This document shows, one piece after another, positions 18,945 through 27,324 of a DNA stretch of 64,000 nt. The translations under genes and the position numbers were made by a program. The stretch's first letter is position 1, and the number at the start of each line of letters is the position of its first letter. This DNA comes from Campylobacteraceae bacterium (lineage in GTDB: Bacteria > Campylobacterota > Campylobacteria > Campylobacterales > Campylobacteraceae): NCBI GenBank assembly GCA_031266555.1, contig JAISAU010000007.1:62001-126000 (forward strand). Direction: 5' to 3'. The notes under the pieces were generated by a model. The model was not told the DNA's origin and made no database searches. It was given only the letters and a program-made list of their open reading frames with translations.

Positions 18945-20024
18945 CTATTTTTTGATATTTTGCAGTATATCAAAACTGCCGTTAACGACAAATGTTATTT
19001 TATATTCGGAAGGCGGGTTGACATCAATCTCGTTCGCGATTTGACTTTCATCTTGCAATTGCTTTGAGTTTGCCATCATATCGCCGCGATATCCGTAATC
19101 GTATTCGTTATTATAATCGAGAGTTTGTATGTTCAAATGAGAAGGCGCGCCTACAAAATAGCCGTTTCTTTCAACCGTTCTTTTTGCTTTTTCTTGGAGT
19201 TTGGCGAAAAGTCTCTCTTCGACCTCTTTTTCGGCTTTTTGTCTTTGTTCTGTTGAGACAGAGTAGTCCAAATCATTATTTACGGACATTTTGAGTTCTT
19301 GCGCTTTCGCGAATACTTTGCCTACGTTATCAAAATCTGAAGTTTTAATTCTTATAGTGTTTGCGACAAAATACTTTTTGACATCTTGCCTTACTTGCTC
19401 TGTTTTATACTCTTTGATATCTATCTCGTCAACGCCGCTTTTTTCAAGTGCTTGCGATATTTTATCAAGACTGTTTTGGGCATTTTTTCTAGAAAGAGTC
19501 GCGGACGAGGCTATATCTGTGATAGTAAAGTAGTATCCGTTGTCATAGTCGTCTTTATTGAAATTATTTATACCGTGTTTTTCAAGTAACTCAATGACGT
19601 TGTAAATAGATCTTTTGGGCGCGTCGATCCATATGGTAATCTCTGTTTCAAACCGTTTGTCTTTATTGTCTAACACCTCATACACAGTTTGCTGATAGTT
19701 CATATAGCTAAGCGTTGTTATATCTTTATCCTCTATTTTGATGGACTTGAGATATTTTTTGAGCTCATTCATATTTTGGACGTTGCGATTTGAAGCATTA
19801 TTGGGCGTATATCCCTCGGTCAAGTAAGTGATACTAAACTGTGCTATATCAGGTTTCAGGCTCAACTCCTCGCTATATTGTACGCCGATAGTACCAACTG
19901 GTATTTGGCTTCTGCCATATTTTAGTTCGCTAATTTTTTGAAAATCGCCGGCACTTTCTGTTTGCGCAGAAAGAATGGTGGAGATAACGCCCAAAAGCCA
20001 GCCGAATAGAAGAATTTTTTTCAT
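18945..20024 (-). CDS. SIMPL-domain (DUF541) periplasmic protein
   Basis: A 359-residue exported protein with a cleavable signal peptide (about residues 1-20, ending SAQT). The mature protein has the SIMPL/DUF541 pattern: a GTIGVQYSEELSLKPDIAQFSI strand start, repeated beta-alpha units and a late INVQ-like LNIQTLDYN. Members such as OMP28 and YggE are periplasmic or outer-membrane proteins of unclear function, some linked to oxidative stress. It has its own promoter region and converges on the preceding unknown gene. Confidence 0.8.
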   Translation of the reverse strand: MKKILLFGWLLGVISTILSAQTESAGDFQKISELKYGRSQIPVGTIGVQYSEELSLKPDIAQFSITYLTEGYTPNNASNRNVQNMNELKKYLKSIKIEDKDITTLSYMNYQQTVYEVLDNKDKRFETEITIWIDAPKRSIYNVIELLEKHGINNFNKDDYDNGYYFTITDIASSATLSRKNAQNSLDKISQALEKSGVDEIDIKEYKTEQVRQDVKKYFVANTIRIKTSDFDNVGKVFAKAQELKMSVNNDLDYSVSTEQRQKAEKEVEERLFAKLQEKAKRTVERNGYFVGAPSHLNIQTLDYNNEYDYGYRGDMMANSKQLQDESQIANEIDVNPPSEYKITFVVNGSFDILQNIKK

Positions 20025-20427
20025 AATTGTTCCTTTCTTGAAAATAAACGGTTATTGTACAATAAAAAGCTTATATTATTTGATGTTATATGTTATTTGA
20101 GTTTAAATTTATCTATTTATATTATCACAACATTAAACCGTAATTTTTAGATGCTTGGAACAACTATTACCCTACATGTCGTCTGTTTTTTTATAAAATA
20201 AAGGCAACTTTTCATTACATGTTTTATATATTTTCTGAGAATAAATAATTATTGTGTCAGTCTTTTGGTGGTAACTTTTAAAAACTATATAGAATTTATC
20301 CCTATTATTACCCTTAAATTTTATAAAAAGATATGAAATAAGTTGAAAAAGTATAAAAAAGCGATATTGCAAAAAGCCTATTTATCGTGTTTTTGTTATC
20401 TGGCGTTACTTGGTGGAATTTATAAAT
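20025..20427. other. Non-coding spacer before the tRNA pair
   Basis: About 400 bases of AT-rich sequence between the SIMPL gene start and tRNA-fMet. Contains palindrome variants CTACATGTC near 20172 and TTACATGTTT near 20214. I see no supported gene, RNA or hairpin. Confidence 0.5.
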
Positions 20428-20504
<77 letters not shown>

Positions 20505-20511
20505 ACACATG

Positions 20512-20586
20512 TGGATGGGGAGGAGGGATTCGAACCCCCGAATGACTGGACCAAAACCAGTTGCCTTACCGCTTGGCTACACCCCA
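20512..20586 (-). tRNA. tRNA-Gln (TTG)
   Basis: A 75-base cloverleaf on the minus strand with anticodon TTG in the loop TTTTGGT and encoded CCA. The acceptor stem TGGGGTG / CTCCCCA has a T-T mismatch at 6-67, and the discriminator base is T rather than the usual G of bacterial tRNA-Gln. It is transcribed first, followed by tRNA-fMet. Confidence 0.92.
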
Positions 20587-20629
20587 ACAAGTTGTGCTTT
20601 CTAGACAAAAACACATATTTGAGGTCGGA

Positions 20630-20658
20630 ATTATAGTAGCTTTTTAATTGTTTGTCAA
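20630..20658 (-). promoter_or_regulatory. Consensus sigma-70 promoter of the tRNA-Gln/fMet operon
   Basis: On the minus strand TTGACA (20653-20658), a 17-base spacer and TATAAT (20630-20635): both boxes are perfect consensus, which is rare for this group and fits a strongly expressed stable-RNA operon. Predicted start is about 37 bases before tRNA-Gln. Confidence 0.85.
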
Positions 20659-20709
20659 GAAGCAAAGAGTATAATTTACCCTTATTTTTGAGTTTTTAAA
20701 GGAAATTAA

Positions 20710-21732
20710 ATGCCTTACAAAAGAGTGCAGGCTGCCATTGAGGATATAAAAAATGGCAAAATGGTTGTTATGGTAGACGATGAGAATAGGGAAAACGAAG
20801 GGGATTTGGTTTATGCTTCCGCTTTTTCAACGCCTGAAAAGGTAAATTTCATGATAACGCACGCCAAAGGACTTGTTTGCATATGCGTTACAGGCATTAT
20901 GGCAAGACGTTTAAATTTAACTCCTATGGTAGCAAATAACGATTCGGCTCATGAAACGGCGTTTACCGTATCGGTAGACGCAAGAGCTGCAAAAACAGGA
21001 ATATCGGCAATTGAACGCGATATGACAATCAAAACAATCACAAATCCAAACAGCATTCCTAAAGATTTAGTTCGTCCAGGACATATTTTTCCTTTGATAG
21101 CAAAAGAGGGCGGCGTTTTAGTGCGCACAGGACATACGGAGGGTTCTATTGACTTGTGCCGACTGGCCGGAGTAGGGGATTGCGCCGTTATATGTGAGGT
21201 GGTAAAAGAAGACGGCGATATGGCAAGACGCGATGATTTGGATCTGTTTTGTAAAAAACATGATATAAAAATGATATCCATCGCCGAGCTTGTAAATTAT
21301 CGCATGAAACACGAATCCTTAATAAGAGAAAACAGCAAAGAAGAAGCTGAGTTTTTAGGATTCAAAGTAGAAAGAGTGGATTTTTTAGACCATTTAAATA
21401 ATCACCACACAGCTTTTATTTTTGGTAAAATATCTCAAAGTTTAGCGGTTAAGTTTCATAATGTTATGAAGGATATAGAGCTTTTATCATCAAGCAAAAA
21501 GTTTGACGCACTGGTATCGTCTGTAGAATATCTTAAAAAAAATGGTGGGGTATTGATATTTTTGGACGTAGGAACAAAATTTACGGATAATATGAAAGAG
21601 TATGGCATAGGAGCGCAGATATTGAACCATCTTGGCGTCAGAAAAATTACGCTCATTTCATCTCAAGGCAGTCAAGAGTTTGTTGGTATCAAAGGTTTTG
21701 AGCTTGATATAGCAAAAGAGATTATTATCTAA
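20710..21732 (+). CDS. ribB: 3,4-dihydroxy-2-butanone 4-phosphate synthase with degenerate GTP cyclohydrolase II domain
   Basis: First committed step of the ribulose phosphate branch of riboflavin synthesis. The N-terminal 200 residues are a full RibB domain with the acidic loop DDENRENEGD, and RTGHTEGSIDLCRLAG. The C-terminal 140 residues align in shape with GTP cyclohydrolase II (EYGIGAQILNHLGVRKITLIS) but contain no cysteine at all, so the three zinc ligands are absent and this half cannot be a zinc-dependent cyclohydrolase. I recall the same loss in Helicobacter RibBA, where a separate RibA is used. The gene stands alone here. Confidence 0.92.
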   Translation: MPYKRVQAAIEDIKNGKMVVMVDDENRENEGDLVYASAFSTPEKVNFMITHAKGLVCICVTGIMARRLNLTPMVANNDSAHETAFTVSVDARAAKTGISAIERDMTIKTITNPNSIPKDLVRPGHIFPLIAKEGGVLVRTGHTEGSIDLCRLAGVGDCAVICEVVKEDGDMARRDDLDLFCKKHDIKMISIAELVNYRMKHESLIRENSKEEAEFLGFKVERVDFLDHLNNHHTAFIFGKISQSLAVKFHNVMKDIELLSSSKKFDALVSSVEYLKKNGGVLIFLDVGTKFTDNMKEYGIGAQILNHLGVRKITLISSQGSQEFVGIKGFELDIAKEIII

Positions 21733-21797
21733 GTATAGAAGTTTTAGCCTCTTGTGTGATAAAATACAGTCATTAATTTACTAAAAAGGATATTAGG

Positions 21798-21980
21798 ATG
21801 GACTATCAAGAGCTGAAGCTTTCTGACGAGTGGTATGAAGATGATTTGAATGAAAATGACGACGATGATGATAGCGACTTGGAAGAAAATTATGATGAAG
21901 AGTCATATCAAGACGATGACGATTATGATTACGATCAAGACACGTACGACGTGAATTATGATAATGACTATAGCGAATAG
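21798..21980 (+). CDS. Extremely acidic 60-residue protein
   Basis: Thirty of 60 residues are Asp or Glu (21 D, 9 E), nine are Tyr, and only one is basic (Lys 7), so the protein is intrinsically disordered and very negative. It has a fair ribosome binding site (AAAAAGG, 21784-21790) and its own spacer after ribB. Small proteins annotated only as highly acidic protein occur in other Campylobacterota. Possible roles include DNA mimicry or metal or protein binding, but nothing in the sequence decides. The coding frame is clear because the composition is far from random. Confidence 0.65.
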   Translation: MDYQELKLSDEWYEDDLNENDDDDDSDLEENYDEESYQDDDDYDYDQDTYDVNYDNDYSE

Positions 21981-22440
21981 AAATAATTAAGCGAAATACT
22001 AAAACCCAAAATAATTTAAACCGATGGAGTATATTGTGTTTGATGACTATATATGTTCTACCGCATCTATTTTTTGACAAATCTACCTAATTTTATAAAA
22101 CACATTTTTTATATTTTTGCTACATGTAAGAATGCTGAATTTATCTTTTTAAGTAGTCACATGTAGTATGCTTAGTTATAATTATGCTTACATGTAAGGA
22201 AATAGAAACCAAACTCAACTTTTTGTCAGTCGTTGAAAAATTTTTGGATTAACTGAATTTGGATAAATAAAATTTTCTCATAAAATGCCTAAAAATAGCT
22301 CGCTTATTTCTTTAAGTATTTTTTCAAGTTGATAGTTTTACAATTCGTTTTTACATTCCAGCACAACGAATTTTCTTTTGCCCTTCCAGGTTAAATCTAA
22401 AGTCCATTGCTACTGGTAAGATTTAACATGAAGGAAAACA
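21981..22440. repeat. Spacer with TACATGTA copies and a leader hairpin
   Basis: A 460-base gap. It holds TACATGTA at 22121 and 22189 and the variant CACATGTA at 22158. Just before the next gene there is an inverted repeat GTTAAATCT (22390-22398) / AGATTTAAC (22419-22427) with an inner CCA/TGG pairing; it ends four bases before the ribosome binding site. No gene is supported in the rest. Confidence 0.6.
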
Positions 22441-23421
22441 ATGCCTACTCTAAAAATACTAGATTATGAGTTGAGACATTTTAATATCCAGACAAAAGCC
22501 TTAATGGAAGAGTACTTAAAAGAAGTTGATGTAGATTTGAGCGATTATACATTCGCGGCGAACTATCTCTGGCTCTCTTCCGCAAGCGGTTTTTACGCGA
22601 TTATAAATGACACTTTTTGTTTGTTTATTATGCAAGGAAGCGAAATATCGATGCTTTTGCCGCCATTAGGTAAAAAAGAGTATGTAAACGACGCGATTGT
22701 AAAATGTTTTGAGATAATGAATACAAACAATACGTCAAGTTATTACTCAAGAATTGATTATGTACATGAAAAAATATTGGAAGGTTTTGCTGATTTTTTG
22801 GAAAAAGGCACGACAATGTTTGAGATATTAGCCGATTATATAGTTGAAAAAAAATTGGTTGATTATGTATATAAAAGCGAGGATTTGGTAGAGCTTAAAG
22901 GAAATAATTACCATACCAAAAGAAACGAGATAAACAAATTTAAAAAGGCTTATACGGATTTTTGTGTAGCCGAACTTGACCCTCAAATTCATAGCAGCGA
23001 TATAATACATCTGTTTCACAAATGGGTAAGCGAACGCGTAAGATATATGCCCAAAAAAGAAGAAGAGAGATTTTTGGAGGGAATTTTATTTGAGCAAACG
23101 GCGATAAAAAGGCTTATGGCTCATTATAATGAACTGGAACTAACGGGGATTTGTCTTTTTATTAATAACGAACTGAAAGGTTTTACCGTTGGTGAAAAAA
23201 TAAATGAACACACGGCAAGTATAATCATAGAAAAAACTGATTTTGAAACGCTTGGATGCGCGCAATTTCTATTTAGAGAGTTTTCAAAAGTTTTGAGAGA
23301 TAAATACAGCGTTGAGTATATCAATGTGGGCGACGATATGGGGTTTGAAAATTTGAAAAAAGTCAAGATGAGCTACAGACCTGAAAAACTTATCACAAAA
23401 TATACGATTTATCAAAAATGA
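22441..23421 (+). CDS. DUF2156-family protein (acyl/aminoacyl-transferase fold)
   Basis: A 326-residue soluble protein of the DUF2156 type, which shares the double GNAT fold with the catalytic domain of phosphatidylglycerol lysyltransferases but has no membrane part. Typical features are FAANYLWLSSASGFYAIIND near the start, the KRNEINKFKKAY segment (family KRRNHIRKF) and a C-terminal half ending GDDMGFENLKKVKMSYRPEK. It overlaps the downstream GNAT gene by four bases (ATGA), so the two are translationally coupled. Its acceptor is unknown. A structured leader precedes it. Confidence 0.8.
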   Translation: MPTLKILDYELRHFNIQTKALMEEYLKEVDVDLSDYTFAANYLWLSSASGFYAIINDTFCLFIMQGSEISMLLPPLGKKEYVNDAIVKCFEIMNTNNTSSYYSRIDYVHEKILEGFADFLEKGTTMFEILADYIVEKKLVDYVYKSEDLVELKGNNYHTKRNEINKFKKAYTDFCVAELDPQIHSSDIIHLFHKWVSERVRYMPKKEEERFLEGILFEQTAIKRLMAHYNELELTGICLFINNELKGFTVGEKINEHTASIIIEKTDFETLGCAQFLFREFSKVLRDKYSVEYINVGDDMGFENLKKVKMSYRPEKLITKYTIYQK

Positions 23422-23861
23422 TTAGGTCCGCGAATTTAAAAGATTTAGACAGTTTATTTGAAATCGAAAACGAATCTTTTGACTATAATAGCTTTGCTTT
23501 ATCGCGTCAAAACTTTATTTATCATATCAAAAAAAATCCGTTATTTGTATATGAAAAAGAGAGTAAAATATGCGGGTATATTTTACTTTTATCTCGCAAA
23601 AACTCAGAAAAAATCAAAGTCTACTCTATAGCCGTAAGCAAAAATTTTAGAGGATTTGGCGTAGCTTCAAAATTACTTGAAAAAAGTTTTTTATATGCGT
23701 TAAACGAAGGCAAAAAGTTTGCAAAACTTGAGGTGCGAACCGATAATACAAGCGCTATAAAAATTTATAAAAAGTATAATTTTCTACATGTAAAAACATT
23801 AAAAGCATACTACCCGAATAAATCCGACGCGTTTGTTATGCAAAAAACTTTACTCTTTTAA
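23418..23861 (+). CDS. GNAT-family N-acetyltransferase (RimI-like)
   Basis: A 147-residue acetyltransferase. The acetyl-CoA loop is seen as VSKNFRGFGVASKLLEKS (pattern RGxGxA), and the C-terminal part RTDNTSAIKIYKKYNFLHV resembles RimI, which acetylates protein N termini. It is coupled to the DUF2156 gene by an ATGA overlap. Its stop is directly against the stop of the converging gene with no base between. A TACATGTA copy is inside the gene and encodes HV. Substrate unknown. Confidence 0.85.
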   Translation: MIRSANLKDLDSLFEIENESFDYNSFALSRQNFIYHIKKNPLFVYEKESKICGYILLLSRKNSEKIKVYSIAVSKNFRGFGVASKLLEKSFLYALNEGKKFAKLEVRTDNTSAIKIYKKYNFLHVKTLKAYYPNKSDAFVMQKTLLF

Positions 23862-25097
23862 TCAATTTTCATTCGTGTTGAGAGTATTTTGAATATTTGG
23901 CGTTGCCGGTAAAAATCCATATCTGCTAGTTTTGTAAATTTTTGTATCGTAGAGTACTTGACCGTACTCTTCCATATTTTCTTCAAATAATCTTTCCACT
24001 TTTTGAGCGAAAAAACGCTCGTTGAAATACTCAACGCCTATTGAAACGGCGTAATTTACATACTCATATTCCAAATTATTCCCAAAAAACGAGTTAATGC
24101 TGTTAAGTTCATTGTCTATTTTACCGATAGAGTTTGCTAAATACAGGTTTTTTCTATCTTCGTATTGACTAAGCACTAAAAGTGCTGGTTGGTAATTTGC
24201 TTGGGTAGACAAAAGCGCGAATGGAGAGTATTTATAAATTCTAAGTTGCGAAGCTAAAAGGCTTGTCATAACCGGTCTGGTATTTAGATACACAGAAGAG
24301 CTGTTTAGGTTTTTATTATTGGTAAAATATTTTTTGAAATCATCTTTTACCGACGCGAACGCTATCTCTTCAACAAGCACTTTATCGTTATTTTCTATCA
24401 TTTTATTAAGCGCTAATCCAAGTTTTGTATCGTCGGATATGGCAATCGCGTATCCGTTTGAGAAATTACTCAATGTAGCTATTTGCGCATTATAATCTAT
24501 ACCGCCGAAAAATATGTTATTAGGCGCGTCTTCAAAAAGAGATTTGTGTAAAGTTGGGATAAACACATAAAGCCCGTCGCTATTTTCAAAAAGCGTTTGC
24601 GCTCCATCTTGCGTTATAGGCGCTATTACATGTGAATAACCGTTTTTTCGTATTTCAATCAGCTTTTCAATCAAAGCTTCTTTTGACTCGTCTCCGCTAT
24701 TAAAAACTTCGAGTTCAAAATTGTTGCTTTGCCTTAAAAGATAAGCTGTAGCGGCGTTTACTGACGCAACAGCATGGCTTTTTATTGTTTTTTGTGGAAC
24801 TAAAACAGCTATTTTTACTGTTTTTAAGTCGATATCGAAAAATATATTGAACATTTGTCCGTAAATCAGATAATTTTCTTGAGTATATTTTGTGGAATAT
24901 TCATCATTATATTTACTTAAAAAGCTAAAAATCGCTCTGTTTTTCAAAAGTTTATCCAAGCATGCGTTGTCGCATATCGGCTCGTCAATATCTAAAAAAA
25001 CACCTTGAGGAAGCGGTATTTGAGAAAACTTATCGCTTGCGGCAAAAAGTGAAAAACAGATAAAACATACGTATAAAAGCACATGTAAAATTTTCAC
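23862..25097 (-). CDS. Periplasmic-binding-protein-like protein, unknown
   Basis: A 411-residue exported protein with signal peptide KILHVLLYVCFICFSLFAA. The segment VKIAVLVPQKTIKSHAVASVNAATAYLL followed by IRKNGYSHVIAPITQDGAQTLF looks like the type I periplasmic binding fold, as in amino-acid receptors and LpoA. I place the start at GTG 25097, six bases after AAAGGG, because it overlaps the TGA of the upstream uracil-DNA glycosylase gene; the longer ATG start at 25130 would add residues before the signal peptide. No transporter genes are adjacent. Confidence 0.6.
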   Translation of the reverse strand: MKILHVLLYVCFICFSLFAASDKFSQIPLPQGVFLDIDEPICDNACLDKLLKNRAIFSFLSKYNDEYSTKYTQENYLIYGQMFNIFFDIDLKTVKIAVLVPQKTIKSHAVASVNAATAYLLRQSNNFELEVFNSGDESKEALIEKLIEIRKNGYSHVIAPITQDGAQTLFENSDGLYVFIPTLHKSLFEDAPNNIFFGGIDYNAQIATLSNFSNGYAIAISDDTKLGLALNKMIENNDKVLVEEIAFASVKDDFKKYFTNNKNLNSSSVYLNTRPVMTSLLASQLRIYKYSPFALLSTQANYQPALLVLSQYEDRKNLYLANSIGKIDNELNSINSFFGNNLEYEYVNYAVSIGVEYFNERFFAQKVERLFEENMEEYGQVLYDTKIYKTSRYGFLPATPNIQNTLNTNEN

Positions 25098-25753
25098 AAT
25101 AAACCCTTTACTTTGAGCATATCGCGCCAAACGTCTTTTTTTGCTGACGGCGTTCTTAGGAGATAACTTGGATGAAAAGTTGGTATTAATTTGGCGTTTT
25201 TATATTTTATTATTTCTCCGCGAACTCTACTGATCGGGGTTTCATCGTCTGTCAAATAACGAAAGCTTGTACTACCGAGAGCTACAATTACGCTTGGATT
25301 AATTATCTCTATCTGTTTAAAAAGATATGGTCGGCAAATACTCGCTTCTTCATAAGTGGGCGCGCGGTTTTGAGGAGGACGACATTTGACAATATTTGCT
25401 ATATAAACGTCGTCTCTTTTTAAGTTAAGCACATTTTCAATGATTTTTGTAAGCAGCTGTCCGGCTTGTCCGACAAAAGGTCTTCCCGAAGCGTCTTCGC
25501 TGGCACCAGGTCCTTCTCCTATAAACATCAGTTTAGCTTTTGTATTTCCCTCGCCAAATACCACGTTTTTTCGTCCTTTGCAAAGTTGACATAAATAACA
25601 CTTCAAAACTGTTTGCCTTAACTCGTTTATACCTTCAGGCATATAATTATTCGGCTCACTTTTAATTTCTTTTGATTCTTTATAATATTCAAAACCCATA
25701 GCTCTATACATGTAGAGTTCTTTTAATGTTTTTAGTTTTTCAAGTGTTGACAT
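25094..25753 (-). CDS. Uracil-DNA glycosylase, family 4 (iron-sulfur type)
   Basis: Removes uracil from DNA to start base excision repair. Family 4/5 motifs are clear: FIGEGPGASEDASGRPFVG for the uracil pocket and HPSYLLR near the C terminus. Four cysteines that fit the [4Fe-4S] ligands are in CYLCQLCKGR, IVKCRPPQNRAP and SICRPY. I prefer ATG 25753 (MSTLEK); the longer TTG start at 25771 adds six hydrophobic residues and neither has a strong ribosome binding site. It is coupled to the downstream periplasmic gene by overlapping stop and start. Confidence 0.9.
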   Translation of the reverse strand: MSTLEKLKTLKELYMYRAMGFEYYKESKEIKSEPNNYMPEGINELRQTVLKCYLCQLCKGRKNVVFGEGNTKAKLMFIGEGPGASEDASGRPFVGQAGQLLTKIIENVLNLKRDDVYIANIVKCRPPQNRAPTYEEASICRPYLFKQIEIINPSVIVALGSTSFRYLTDDETPISRVRGEIIKYKNAKLIPTFHPSYLLRTPSAKKDVWRDMLKVKGLL

Positions 25754-25915
25754 AAAAATAATGATAGCCAAGAGGTTGTTAAAAAAAGCTAAACTTTGTC
25801 AAAAAAATGGTTCAAAGCGAATATAGGTCATTAAGCTAAAAAAGTATTGACGACTTTTGGCAAACATATTCTAAAAATTTTTAGCACAAAGAAAATATGT
25901 CAAAAATCTTTCAAC

Positions 25916-25933
25916 CCCGCCAATAATGACGGG
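25916..25933 (-). terminator. Hairpin after the superoxide reductase gene
   Basis: Stem CCCGTC / GGCGGG on the minus strand with loop ATTATT, 10 bases beyond the stop, followed by a moderately T-rich tract. Plausible intrinsic terminator with a short stem. Confidence 0.5.
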
Positions 25934-25943
25934 ATAATAAGCG

Positions 25944-26336
25944 CTATTCTGTTACTTCAACTATTACGGGGTCGCTCTCCCAAAGTCCGTGTTTGGTACA
26001 GTAAGCGTGAGCTACAAGCGTCAATTTTGAAGTTGTCGGAACAATATGAAATGTAACTTCAAGCTGTCCTTTTGCGCCTTGTCCTCCAAGTGTTCCGGCT
26101 ACAAAATCCGCTCTCGCGACCAATGTTTCGCCGTTATACAGCGAAACATTTGCTATATAATGATCAAAATCATCCGGATGAGAGTACTCTTTTCCAACTT
26201 GTACGGTTACGGCCAATTTCTCACCTTTTTTTGCCTTATCCGGAGCATAAATAAAAGGCGAGTGTCTATCTATAAAATCTTTTTTAGACTCTCTTTCCAC
26301 TGTGTCTATATCAACATAACGATTAATTTTTGGCAT
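25944..26336 (-). CDS. Superoxide reductase (neelaredoxin, class II)
   Basis: Reduces superoxide to peroxide without making oxygen, which suits microaerobic or anaerobic life. The 130-residue protein is the single-domain form without the N-terminal desulforedoxin centre. Iron ligands of the His4-Cys site are visible: His in DRHSPFI, two in SHPDDFDHYI, and Cys plus His in AYCTKHGLW. It stands alone with its own promoter region and a terminator-like hairpin. Confidence 0.92.
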   Translation of the reverse strand: MPKINRYVDIDTVERESKKDFIDRHSPFIYAPDKAKKGEKLAVTVQVGKEYSHPDDFDHYIANVSLYNGETLVARADFVAGTLGGQGAKGQLEVTFHIVPTTSKLTLVAHAYCTKHGLWESDPVIVEVTE

Positions 26337-26474
26337 TTTGTTTTTTCCTTATATTTTAAAATTAAGCACTGAAATTCTATATAAAAGATGATTAGCCCAT
26401 AATTAAAAAAGAGATTTATTATCTTATTTAAGCATATATTTAGAGTATAGTTTTCGCACGGCGCAGATATAAAT

Positions 26475-27314
26475 CTACTTCAAAATAGTCGGTTTAACTT
26501 TATGCGCGTTGAAACCTAAAAGTTTTTTATCTTTTTCGCCAAGAGCAAGCAGCACAACTTGCGGCATTGTTAGTATATAAAGTGGTATTTGTCTGCCTAT
26601 CTCTTTTTCAATTTTTTTACGACATGTGTCAAACATATAAAATGTTCTTATGTCATTTGTGATAATAAAATCAGCACCGCTGTCAAAAGCGTCCGACAAG
26701 ATTGCTCCAGCCATTTTTTCGGCGATTTTAGGCGCGTAAGAATGTATATCGTATCCATGCGGACATAATTCTCTATCAAAATAGACGCGAGAAAGTTTTA
26801 TGGCGTCAAAAAGTCTGTTTAAATCATTGTTCGCATTAGAGTTAAAGTCCAAATACGGACCGGTGTATACGGCTGCCTTAAAACCCTCAAACATTTGCTT
26901 CGCATTTTTTTCAATGCCGTCAATAACATTTTTAGTTAATAAAACCCCATCTATATGAACTACTTTAGCCAAAAAATCTGTGGTCAATTCAAGCGAATTT
27001 AATTTTTTTTCTATTTTGTTTTTAATATAAGAGTTGTTTGATATATAGTTTTTGGCGTATTGCAAGGAGTAATATGAGCTATTTTCAAGGGCAATGATAA
27101 TTTCGCCGTTTTTTCCAGCTTGCGCCAAAATAAACGCGAATCTTTGGGTAAAAGCTTCCGGATTAAATATGTAATTTTCAAATCCGATATCGTGATTTTG
27201 CGTATTTATAGTTTGATTTGCTATGAAAAGTTTTTTCAAAAGTATTTTAGCCGCCATAAAAGGCTTCGTGCAAAGTTTGGTATTTAATGCGTCAAATATG
27301 ATATATTCGGACAT
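26475..27314 (-). CDS. HdrB/SdhE-related protein without the CCG cysteine clusters
   Basis: A 279-residue protein whose C-terminal half (ELCPHGYDIHSYAPKIAEKM, ADFIITNDIRTFYMFDTCRK, YILTMPQVVLLALG) resembles the second cysteine-rich domain of heterodisulfide reductase HdrB and of SdhE. Only three cysteines remain, and the CCG motifs that hold the unusual iron-sulfur cluster are gone. It follows the SdhB-like gene by 10 bases, so the pair forms an operon. I recall such pairs in Campylobacterota annotated as HdrB C-terminal domain and DUF5644. Function unknown; assembly or regulatory role is possible. Confidence 0.65.
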   Translation of the reverse strand: MSEYIIFDALNTKLCTKPFMAAKILLKKLFIANQTINTQNHDIGFENYIFNPEAFTQRFAFILAQAGKNGEIIIALENSSYYSLQYAKNYISNNSYIKNKIEKKLNSLELTTDFLAKVVHIDGVLLTKNVIDGIEKNAKQMFEGFKAAVYTGPYLDFNSNANNDLNRLFDAIKLSRVYFDRELCPHGYDIHSYAPKIAEKMAGAILSDAFDSGADFIITNDIRTFYMFDTCRKKIEKEIGRQIPLYILTMPQVVLLALGEKDKKLLGFNAHKVKPTILK

Positions 27315-27324
27315 AATTTTAACC

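Noticed and set aside
21793-22080. A 95-codon minus-strand frame rich in His and Arg
   Set aside because: It is the reverse shadow of the acidic gene; the Asp codons read backwards give His/Val/Ile-type runs, and there is no start signal.
25860-25895. Palindrome CTAAAAATTTTTAG as a regulatory site
   Set aside because: Made only of A/T-rich sequence apart from its ends; expected by chance in this composition.
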